From contig JAEZGT010000006.1 of the NCBI GenBank assembly GCA_023416875.1, forward strand, positions 1 to 6,568: a DNA stretch of 6,568 nt, written 5' to 3'. The position numbers and the translations under genes were made by a program. Below the pieces are notes generated by a model, which searched no databases, was not told the DNA's origin, and saw only the letters and a list, made by a program, of their open reading frames with translations. Shown here piece by piece: positions 1-5,100 of this stretch (positions within the stretch are counted from its first letter, which is position 1; each line of letters begins with the position of its first letter). The stretch comes from Pseudomonadota bacterium. GTDB taxonomy: Bacteria > Pseudomonadota > Gammaproteobacteria > Pseudomonadales > Cellvibrionaceae.

Positions 1-25
1 TAAAAGGTCACAGCCTAAACACCGT

Positions 26-55
26 TTGCGCCGCCGTTATGGCGGCGCAATTTTT
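26..55 (+). terminator. Rho-independent terminator of an upstream unit
   Basis: A perfect 10-bp GC-rich stem (26-35 with 41-50) closes a 5-base loop, GTTAT, and is followed directly by five T residues at 51-55. This is a canonical intrinsic terminator for transcription on the + strand. It probably ends a gene lying left of the window; the TAA at 1-3 could be its stop codon, but the reading frame cannot be judged from three bases. It isolates serA from upstream transcription. The A-poor 5' flank makes it mainly unidirectional, although the first stem bases AA could give weak activity on the other strand. Confidence 0.88.
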
Positions 56-60
56 AGGCA

Positions 61-84
61 AAAAAAACCCCGGAAGAACCGGGG
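61..84 (-). terminator. Rho-independent terminator on the - strand
   Basis: On the - strand a CCCCGG stem, a TTCTT loop and CCGGGG (84-79 with 73-68) are followed by seven T residues (67-61). The polarity is clear: the T tract lies only on the - strand side. It implies a transcript running leftward from the gene-poor region 85-343, possibly a small RNA, or antisense transcription stopped before the upstream gene. No convincing protein gene sits in front of it on that strand. Confidence 0.75.
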
Positions 85-343
85 CTGAATCGAAGAAACA
101 AGGTTTTACCGTCCTGAAAAACGCAGCAATAGTCTTTCAGCAAGGTAAGCCCGGCAAAGCAGTAATCGGGCCAAGTCGATATTCTCTGTAAAAACAATGG
201 CTTACGGATTTTTTCGTGATGGAGTGTAAACAATCTCGACAGATAACCTTGTTTTCTGTCGCGAGGATCCTGATCCCGTTCTGTGCTGGCTGTCAGCCTT
301 AACAAATCCGAAGCCGGAACCAAGTCCGTGGAAACGGGCAGCT
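85..343. other. Gene-poor region with dyads; possible - strand small RNA
   Basis: I see no convincing protein gene in these bases. The region holds a 10-bp perfect inverted repeat (96-105 with 245-254), extendable by one G-T pair. Nested inside it is a 7-bp repeat (145-151, GTAAGCC, with 199-205, GGCTTAC). The spacers between outer and inner arms are equal, 39 bases on each side. Local hairpins are also possible: CTGAAA 114-119 with TTTCAG 135-140, GCCCG 149-153 with CGGGC 167-171, and CGACAG 237-242 with CTGTCG 256-261; some of these compete with the nested repeats. With the - strand terminator at 61-84, a leftward RNA of about 200 nt is conceivable. No strong promoter was recognised on either strand, and serA must also be expressed from somewhere here. 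The overall size recalls 6S RNA, but I could not match its conserved sequence. Confidence 0.35.
96..254. repeat. Long-range inverted repeat with nested symmetric arms
   Basis: Outer arms are AAACAAGGTT (96-105) and AACCTTGTTT (245-254), a perfect 10-bp match. Inner arms are 145-151 and 199-205, a perfect 7-bp match. Both pairs share the same axis (the coordinates of paired bases sum to 350), so they could form one rod with a large internal bubble. A 10-bp match over this distance is uncommon by chance; the 7-bp match alone is not. Confidence 0.5.
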
Positions 344-345
344 GT

Positions 346-350
346 GGGAG
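346..350 (+). promoter_or_regulatory. Ribosome binding site of serA
   Basis: GGGAG at 346-350 lies 5 bases before ATG 356. It decides the start: an in-frame GTG at 344 would place this site inside the coding sequence, and the family's N-terminus is M-[FY]-x-I-x-T, as obtained from ATG 356. Confidence 0.75.
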
Positions 351-355
351 TGCAT

Positions 356-1534
356 ATGTTTCAAATCAAAACTTACAACAAGATCGCCCCTAAAGGGCTG
401 CGTCGATTCGCGCCGGAAAAATACGTAGTGGGCGCAGAGGTCAGCAATCCAGAAGCCTACATTCTGCGCAGTCATAAGCTCCATGGTGAAGAGGTTCCGT
501 CTTCACTGTTGGCAGTCGCGCGCGCCGGGGCGGGCGTTAACAATCTGCCCGTTGCGGACTACACCAAGCTTGGGGTGGTGGCGTTCAATACGCCGGGCGC
601 CAATGCCAACGCGGTGAAAGAACTGGTTCTGGCAGCCATGCTGCTGAGTTCGCGTGACATCATCGGCAGCCGCGCCTTCGTGGAAACCCTCGGTCACATG
701 ACCGATTCCGCGGAAATGTCGAAGCTTCTGGAAGAAGAGAAGAAGCGCTTTGCCGGGTCTGAACTTAAGGGCAAAACCCTGGGCGTAGTCGGCCTCGGAG
801 CCATAGGTTCCATGGTGGCGGAAACCGCTCTGGCGCTGGGTATGGATGTGTTGGGTTACGACCCTGCGCTGTCCGTCGAAGCCGCCTGGCGTTTGCCCAA
901 TCAGGTACAGCGAAAAGAAAGCCTGAATGCGCTGCTGATGGCGTCTGATTATGTTTCTCTGCATGTGCCCGCTATAGCCGCGACCAAGCATCTGCTGAAT
1001 AAAGACACTTTGGCTGTTATGAAGCCGCACGCATCACTGATCAATTTCGCCCGTGAATCCATTGTCGATCCGGAGGCTATTGTCCACGCTCTGGAAGCCG
1101 GCAAATTGCGCCAGTACGTTTGCGATTTTCCCGAGCCGGTGTTGATCGGCCGCAAAGGCGTGATCGCACTGCCGCATATTGGCGCGAGCACGGAAGAGGC
1201 CGAAGAAAACTGTGCCGTGATGGCGGCGGATCAAATCCGTGACTTTCTCGAGAACGGTAATATCACCAACTCGGTAAATTTCCCGGCGATCACCATGGCG
1301 CGTGTTGATGGCACAACCCGTATCACCTTCAGCAACGACAATGTCGCTGGGGTATTGGGTGATGTGCTGTCCATTTTCGCGGAGCACAATGTCAACGTTA
1401 TCGACATGACCAACAAAAGTCGCGATGCGGTGGCCTATAACATTCTTGATCTCGCGGTAGCGCCGCCCGCAGCTGCTCTTGAAGCGCTGCGCAAGGTCAA
1501 GCATGTCATTCGCGTGCGGGTGATTCCCGCCTAA
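356..1534 (+). CDS. serA: D-3-phosphoglycerate dehydrogenase, short ACT-domain type
   Basis: Cytosolic enzyme that oxidises 3-phosphoglycerate to 3-phosphohydroxypyruvate with NAD+, the first committed step of serine synthesis. The 392-residue product (from ATG 356) shows an N-terminal substrate-domain half with RAGAGVNN near residue 56, a Rossmann NAD-binding domain with GLGAIG at 146-151 and an acidic ribose-binding D169, and catalytic residues in family order: R233 (NFARES), D257 and E260 (CDFPEP), H274 (LPHIGAST). An ACT domain fills about residues 320-392. The serine-binding His of E. coli SerA aligns with Asn327 here, whereas the second ligand, Asn329, is kept; feedback control may therefore differ. 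The protein matches the shorter class (about 390-410 residues) and lacks the extra domain of long PGDHs. It stands alone between a terminator and the cop genes; serC and serB are not in the window. The product name is firm. The exact regulatory behaviour is inferred. Confidence 0.95.
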   Translation: MFQIKTYNKIAPKGLRRFAPEKYVVGAEVSNPEAYILRSHKLHGEEVPSSLLAVARAGAGVNNLPVADYTKLGVVAFNTPGANANAVKELVLAAMLLSSRDIIGSRAFVETLGHMTDSAEMSKLLEEEKKRFAGSELKGKTLGVVGLGAIGSMVAETALALGMDVLGYDPALSVEAAWRLPNQVQRKESLNALLMASDYVSLHVPAIAATKHLLNKDTLAVMKPHASLINFARESIVDPEAIVHALEAGKLRQYVCDFPEPVLIGRKGVIALPHIGASTEEAEENCAVMAADQIRDFLENGNITNSVNFPAITMARVDGTTRITFSNDNVAGVLGDVLSIFAEHNVNVIDMTNKSRDAVAYNILDLAVAPPAAALEALRKVKHVIRVRVIPA

Positions 1535-1541
1535 GGTCTAG

Positions 1542-1571
1542 GACCCGGAACCTCGTACTGGGATTCCGGTC
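1542..1571. repeat. Dyad between serA and the cop operon
   Basis: CCGGAA (1545-1550) and TTCCGG (1564-1569) form a 6-bp stem. It extends outward through GA/TC with one bulged C (1542-1543 with 1570-1571) and possibly inward by CC/GG. There is no T tract, so it is a poor intrinsic terminator. It may be a weak 3' end for serA or an operator for the copper operon. I could not match it to the CueR or CopR box, and no convincing -35/-10 pair was found in 1535-1600. Confidence 0.35.
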
Positions 1572-1600
1572 TGATCCGCATCGACAGGTCCAAATATAGG

Positions 1601-1987
1601 GTGAGCAGAGTGTACAGAGGCTGGTTAAAGGCGTTGATGCTGCTGGCGATTTTCGCCCAGCCGCTGGCGACTTTAGCGATGCCCTGCCATGCGCAGAAAA
1701 AAGAAGCGATACATTTAGCTGTTCACATCGATCACTCCCGTCATGATCACCACCACGGCAGCGACGCCGAGGTCGTTGCCGACCACTCATCTGCATCGCA
1801 CGGCTCTGGACCCGCTTGTTGCGGCGCCGGCGCGCTCTGCCCGATGGCGGGGTGCGCGCCTTCAATGCCCTCCCAATGGGTAATTTCTCCGTATGTTCCC
1901 CGCGCCGGAGTTGCGCAGGAAACTTATCGCTCCGCAGTCCCCGAAGCCCCGATATCGTCTCTCTATCGACCGCCCATTTTCCTCTGA
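1601..1987 (+). CDS. copL: CopL/DUF2946-like copper-responsive leader or periplasmic protein
   Basis: A 128-residue small protein heading the copper operon. It has a basic N-terminus and a hydrophobic segment at about residues 11-26, consistent with a signal peptide or anchor. A His-rich stretch follows (about 38-68, with HDHHH), then a cysteine cluster (C73, C74, C80, C85, plus C29), and a C-terminus ending LYRPPIFL. This layout resembles Xanthomonas CopL, which lies immediately upstream of copA and is needed for its copper induction. It also resembles DUF2946 proteins such as Bordetella CruR, a leader whose nascent chain senses copper through cysteines and pauses on a C-terminal RAPP-type motif. 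The RPP here is encoded CGA CCG CCC at 1967-1975. The start is GTG: 1601 was taken, but GTG 1610, with AGGGTGAG at 1598-1605 before it, is equally possible. The symbol rests on position and motif pattern, not on a database match. Confidence 0.7.
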   Translation: MSRVYRGWLKALMLLAIFAQPLATLAMPCHAQKKEAIHLAVHIDHSRHDHHHGSDAEVVADHSSASHGSGPACCGAGALCPMAGCAPSMPSQWVISPYVPRAGVAQETYRSAVPEAPISSLYRPPIFL

Positions 1988-2059
1988 TACAGGCGTATTG
2001 CGTCTGTCGTAACCGGCCGCAGGTCGGCCAGGTCATTCACCTGCTTCAGAGGCCATTTC
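1988..2059 (+). promoter_or_regulatory. copL-copA intergenic leader with alternative hairpins
   Basis: Three bases after the copL stop codon comes a hairpin, 1990-1995 with 2001-2006 (6 pairs, one G-U, 5-base loop). Further on, ACCTG at 2039-2043 can pair with either of two CAGGT copies, at 2020-2024 (extended to 6 bp as GCAGGT/ACCTGC) or at 2029-2033. These two pairings exclude each other. GGCC occurs at 2015-2018, 2026-2029 and 2051-2054; the last overlaps the copA ribosome binding site, so it could be masked. There is no T tract. This arrangement suits translation-coupled attenuation or Rho-dependent termination, but function is inferred. Confidence 0.4.
2048..2052 (+). promoter_or_regulatory. 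Ribosome binding site of copA
   Basis: AGAGG at 2048-2052 lies 7 bases before ATG 2060. Its last two bases start a GGCC block that could pair with upstream GGCC copies at 2015-2018 or 2026-2029. Confidence 0.6.
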
Positions 2060-4126
2060 ATGAAATCACCGCTTACTATTTCACCTCCAGCTGCCTTGTC
2101 ACGCCGGAGATTTGTACTGGGCGCGGCGTCCGCTTGTGTCGCCAGTGCACTGCCATCCATTGCCGGCGCTGAGAGCAAAGCGCCGGCAGCGCCCGCTGTA
2201 ATCACCGATACCAAGACCCAACTGACCATCGGTTCGCTGCCGGTCAACTTCACCGGGAAATCGCGCACGGCGGTTGCGGTGAACCAAAGTGTTCCCGCTC
2301 CCATATTGCGCTGGCGCGAAGGCGACAGCGTGGAGATTGCTGTGCGCAATCATCTGCTTCAGGACAGCTCCATCCACTGGCACGGCATCATTCTGCCCAG
2401 CGAGATGGACGGCGTTCCCGGCTTGAGCTTTGCCGGGATCAAACCGGGGGAGACGTTCACGTACCGCTTCAAACTGAACCAGAGCGGCACTTACTGGTAT
2501 CACAGTCACTCGCATTTCCAGGAGCAGCTCGGTCTTTACGGCGCCATCATTATCGATCCGCAAGCTCCTGAACCCGAGCCTTACGACCGGGACATGGTGA
2601 TACTGCTTTCGGATTGGAGTGACACGCTTCCAGAACGGATTCAAGCGACGCTGAAAAAACAAAGCCACTACTACAACAACCGCGAACGCACGCTCGGCGA
2701 CACCTGGGCGGATATCCGTAAAAAAGGGGTGCGCGCCACCTGGAGCGACCGCGCCATGTGGAATCAGATGCGCATGAGCGACCGGGATCTCGCCGACGTT
2801 ACCGCGCCTGCCTATACCTATTTGATGAATGGCATAACCCCGGGGCAGGGCTGGACGGGAGTGTTTGAGAAAGGTGAGCGCCTGCGTCTGCGCATTATCA
2901 ACGGCTCGGCGATGACGTTGTTTGATGTGCGAATTCCCGGTCTGAAAATGCGGGTGGTGGCCGCAGATGGTCAAAACGTGCAGCCGGTGGAGGTGGATGA
3001 ATTTCGTATCGGCGTAGCGGAAACCTACGATGTGATTGTTGAGCCGGGCAACCGCGCCTACACCGTTTTCGCCCAGAGTATCGATCGCACCGGTTATGCT
3101 CGCGGCACCCTGACGCCGGATTCAGTTTGGCAGGCGGAAATTCCGCCTCTCGATCCAGCGCCGGTATTAACTCATCGGGATATGGGTATGGGGCATGGCG
3201 ATCATGGTACCCAAACCCACTCGGCCCATCGGCCGGAGGACCAGCGGGTCAGCGGCCACGATCACGCGGGCCACGCGGCACCATCCTCGCTCGGCATGGA
3301 TCACGGTGATCACTCCGAACATGCTTTCCATGGTGAACATACCGATCACGGCAGATCGGCTGCAGACCACGACCAGCACGCGGCGCACCCTGAACCATCT
3401 GCTCACGGCGCTCATGCGGGCCATCACGGCAAATCAGCCCAATCGGATCATTTAGATCACTCAAATCATTCAGAACAGTCAGACCATTCGAGTCGCTCGG
3501 GCCACGCCGATCATCATGGCCATATGAGTCACCGCGAGAAACCGGCGGGGCAGGCTTTGGCTCCAGCGGGCTTCGGGGCGAATTTCGGCGAGCCGGTGCC
3601 GGTCAGTCATGTCAGCACCGAATTTGGTCCGCATGTGGATATGCGGGTGGAGATGCCGGCGAGCGGTATTGCCGATCCGGGAGTGGGTTTGCGTGATCAC
3701 GCAAAACTCTACGGTAGAAAAGTGCTGACTTATGCCGACTTGCGCAGCCTGCATCCGACCCGGGATAAGCGCCAGCCGAGCCGGGAGATCGAGCTGCATC
3801 TCACCGGCAACATGCACCGCTATATGTGGTCGATCAACGGCATCCGCCACGCGGAAGCGCCGCCGATTGTCCTGCAATACGGCGAACGGGTGCGCTTTAT
3901 TCTCGTCAACGACACTATGATGACCCACCCATTTCACTTGCACGGTTTGTGGAGCGAGCTGGAAACGGGCGACCCGGACTTTATTCCGCGCAAACACACG
4001 GTGCTGGTCCAGCCCGGGGCCAAGATCAGTTATCTCGTCACCGCTGACGCCAAAGGGCGCTGGGCCTATCATTGCCACATGCTCTACCACATGGGCGGCA
4101 TGATGCGGGAGGTGCGCGTCGTATGA
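2060..4126 (+). CDS. copA: CopA-family periplasmic multicopper oxidase, His-rich insert
   Basis: Multicopper oxidase of copper resistance, thought to oxidise Cu(I) and sequester copper in the periplasm. The 688-residue protein begins with a twin-arginine signal (SRRRFVL at 14-20) and a likely cleavage after AGA at 35-37, so it is exported folded. Three cupredoxin domains follow, roughly 45-165, 175-345 and 545-688. All four copper-ligand motifs are present: HWHG (106-109), HSH (148-150), HPFHLHG (623-629) and HCH (671-673). The last continues to H677 and M682, giving a type 1 site of H623, C672, H677 and M682. Between domains 2 and 3 lies an insert (about 372-491) with 30 His but only 4 Met; CopA proteins usually carry Met-rich MDHxxM repeats there. 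This insert explains the length above the usual 600 or so. It is the second gene of the cop unit and overlaps copB by 4 bases. CopA is secure by motifs and context; this is not the P-type ATPase of the same name. Confidence 0.95.
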   Translation: MKSPLTISPPAALSRRRFVLGAASACVASALPSIAGAESKAPAAPAVITDTKTQLTIGSLPVNFTGKSRTAVAVNQSVPAPILRWREGDSVEIAVRNHLLQDSSIHWHGIILPSEMDGVPGLSFAGIKPGETFTYRFKLNQSGTYWYHSHSHFQEQLGLYGAIIIDPQAPEPEPYDRDMVILLSDWSDTLPERIQATLKKQSHYYNNRERTLGDTWADIRKKGVRATWSDRAMWNQMRMSDRDLADVTAPAYTYLMNGITPGQGWTGVFEKGERLRLRIINGSAMTLFDVRIPGLKMRVVAADGQNVQPVEVDEFRIGVAETYDVIVEPGNRAYTVFAQSIDRTGYARGTLTPDSVWQAEIPPLDPAPVLTHRDMGMGHGDHGTQTHSAHRPEDQRVSGHDHAGHAAPSSLGMDHGDHSEHAFHGEHTDHGRSAADHDQHAAHPEPSAHGAHAGHHGKSAQSDHLDHSNHSEQSDHSSRSGHADHHGHMSHREKPAGQALAPAGFGANFGEPVPVSHVSTEFGPHVDMRVEMPASGIADPGVGLRDHAKLYGRKVLTYADLRSLHPTRDKRQPSREIELHLTGNMHRYMWSINGIRHAEAPPIVLQYGERVRFILVNDTMMTHPFHLHGLWSELETGDPDFIPRKHTVLVQPGAKISYLVTADAKGRWAYHCHMLYHMGGMMREVRVV
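3173..3532 (+). repeat. His-rich low-complexity segment inside copA
   Basis: Codons 372-491 of copA encode 30 histidines in 120 residues, mostly with Asp, Gly, Ala and Ser. Many are exactly three residues apart (415-430, six in a row; 437-443; 449-455; 464-470; 482-491). At DNA level it is rich in GATCAC- and CCACG-like words, indicating repeat-driven growth followed by divergence. It probably binds copper or other divalent metals in the periplasm. No exact tandem unit survives. Confidence 0.85.
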
Positions 4127-4815
4127 AGAATTTCCTGCGTATTTTGCTGGCGGCTAGTTCGTTCGCTGCAGGCGCAGCCTCGGCGCATACCACCGACGAT
4201 CCGCTGTTGTTTAGCATGGCGGCGGATATCGAGTGGCAAGAGGATGATCATGCGGCGCTCGAGGGCGATCTGTGGCTGGGGCGGGATCTGCGTAAAGTCT
4301 GGTTGAAGTTCGATCTCGAGCATGCCGGCGGCGAGCTGGAAGAGGTGGAGCTGCAGGCTCTGTACGGCATAGCCGTGGCGCCTTATTGGGATGTGCAGTT
4401 TGGCCTGCGCCAGGACGTGCGCCCGCGCCCGAGCAATACCTGGGGTGTGCTGGCATTACACGGATTGGCGCCATATTTTTTCGAGACTGATCTGGCGTTA
4501 TTTGTCGGTGAGGGCGGCGCCGTCGCGGCGCGCATAGAGGCCGAGTATGAAGTGCTGTTCACCCAGAATTTCAGCCTGTCGCCCTCGGTGGAGCTGGAAC
4601 TGCATGGACAGAATGACCTCGACACGGGCGCGGGTTCCGGGCTCAGCGAAATCGAAGTCGGTCTGCGCTTGAGTTATCAAATCCGGAAAGAATTGATGCC
4701 CTACGTGGGGGTGGAGTACTGGAAAACGTTCGGCAACACCGCCGATTTTGCCCGGCTCGCAGACGAAGAAACCGCCGACACCCGCTGGGTTGTTGGGTTG
4801 AGCTTCTGGTTTTGA
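4123..4815 (+). CDS. copB: CopB-family outer-membrane copper resistance protein
   Basis: Outer-membrane beta-barrel partner of CopA, of the CopB family (PF05275). The 230-residue protein has a Sec signal peptide (MKNFLRILLAA... cleaved after ASA at about 19-21). It then carries typical family stretches: WLKFDLE (60-66), ELQALYG, APYWDVQFGLRQD (86-98), LAPYFFETD (115-123), EAEYEVLFTQ (139-148), EVGLRLSYQIRKE (178-190) and PYVGVEYWKTFG (193-204). It ends in an aromatic residue (GLSFWF), as expected for barrel assembly. Its start overlaps the copA stop as ATGA, so translation is coupled; GGGAGG (4107-4112) sits 10 bases upstream. A longer reading from 4072 is unlikely because the signal peptide would be buried. 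The protein is short: many CopB proteins carry a Met/His-rich N-terminal extension that is missing here. Its molecular role, copper binding or sequestration at the outer membrane, is known only in outline. Confidence 0.92.
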   Translation: MKNFLRILLAASSFAAGAASAHTTDDPLLFSMAADIEWQEDDHAALEGDLWLGRDLRKVWLKFDLEHAGGELEEVELQALYGIAVAPYWDVQFGLRQDVRPRPSNTWGVLALHGLAPYFFETDLALFVGEGGAVAARIEAEYEVLFTQNFSLSPSVELELHGQNDLDTGAGSGLSEIEVGLRLSYQIRKELMPYVGVEYWKTFGNTADFARLADEETADTRWVVGLSFWF

Positions 4816-4819
4816 GCCC

Positions 4820-4847
4820 TTGCATTGCCGCGTAAAAACGGGATAAT
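4820..4847 (+). promoter_or_regulatory. Sigma70-type promoter of ffs
   Basis: A -10 box GATAAT (4842-4847, five of six consensus) is preceded by a weak -35 TTGCAT (4820-4825) with 16 bases between. A GC-rich discriminator GCGCGGC (4848-4854) follows, as in many stable-RNA promoters. Transcription would start near 4854, giving a leader of about two dozen bases before the mature 4.5S RNA, like the RNase P-processed leader in E. coli. The -35 box begins only 4 bases after the copB stop. Confidence 0.6.
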
Positions 4848-4878
4848 GCGCGGCTCGGCGTTTCAGCCGGTCTCTATG

Positions 4879-4992
4879 GTGGCCCTAGCCGGTCCCCTCG
4901 CAATGGTCAACCGCGAACCCCGCCAGGCCCGGAAGGGAGCAACGGGAGTGAATTGACTGTGTGCCGGGGTGTGGCTGGTTAGGGTCCCCTCC
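4879..4992 (+). ncRNA. ffs: 4.5S RNA, small bacterial signal recognition particle RNA
   Basis: RNA core of the signal recognition particle; it binds Ffh and FtsY to target inner-membrane proteins cotranslationally. The conserved apical hairpin is clear: AGGCCCGGAAGGGAGCA (4925-4941) with its GGAA tetraloop, followed by GTGTGCCGGGGTGTGGCTGG (4959-4978), closely like the E. coli RNA. The outer arms 4881-4890 and 4977-4986 pair over 10 positions with two G-U pairs. The length is about 114 nt, equal to E. coli. Both ends are set by comparison and may be off by a few bases. A run of six T at 5005-5010 lies downstream and may mark the end of the precursor. Position just before dnaX is common in Gammaproteobacteria. 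Confidence 0.93.
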
Positions 4993-5039
4993 AATTCTCT
5001 CCTCTTTTTTGGTTATCTCCAGCATTCGAGCCTTGTGGT

Positions 5040-5070
5040 TTGCCAGTAAGGGTTGCCTGTCCGCTATAAT
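5040..5070 (+). promoter_or_regulatory. Likely promoter of dnaX
   Basis: A perfect -10 TATAAT at 5065-5070 is followed by a GC-rich CGCGCCC. The best -35 is TTGCCA at 5040-5045, but the 19-base spacer is long, so the -35 is uncertain. The start point would be near 5077, leaving a short leader of about 24 bases before the GTG start. Confidence 0.6.
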
Positions 5071-5100
5071 CGCGCCCTCAATTGCATCGAGACCCTTCGA

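Noticed and set aside
288..298. GGCTGTCAGCC palindrome before serA
   Set aside because: The loop would be one base, so no stable hairpin; no known operator matches.
54..323. 89-residue - strand open frame
   Set aside because: Its end runs through the - strand terminator hairpin and T tract, the composition is unlike a known protein, and no ribosome site stands out; more likely noncoding.
344..355. GTG 344 as the serA start
   Set aside because: The GGGAG ribosome site would lie inside the gene; ATG 356 has ideal spacing and gives the family N-terminus.
503..1504. Several - strand open frames opposite serA
   Set aside because: They lie wholly antisense to a gene with intact catalytic motifs and show no recognisable domains.
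1816..2172. 118-residue + strand frame across the copL-copA junction
   Set aside because: It overlaps both genes in another frame and would cover the copA signal peptide; no motif seen.
2099..2974. 291-residue - strand open frame opposite copA
   Set aside because: Antisense to the copper-binding domains; long only because of high GC content.
3173..3532. CRISPR-like or tandem repeat array in copA
   Set aside because: The repeated words are short, irregular and in frame with the copA reading frame; they are His codons in a coding segment.
4072..4122. Upstream ATG extension of copB
   Set aside because: It would put 17 residues before a good signal peptide; the ATGA overlap at 4123 is the typical coupled start.
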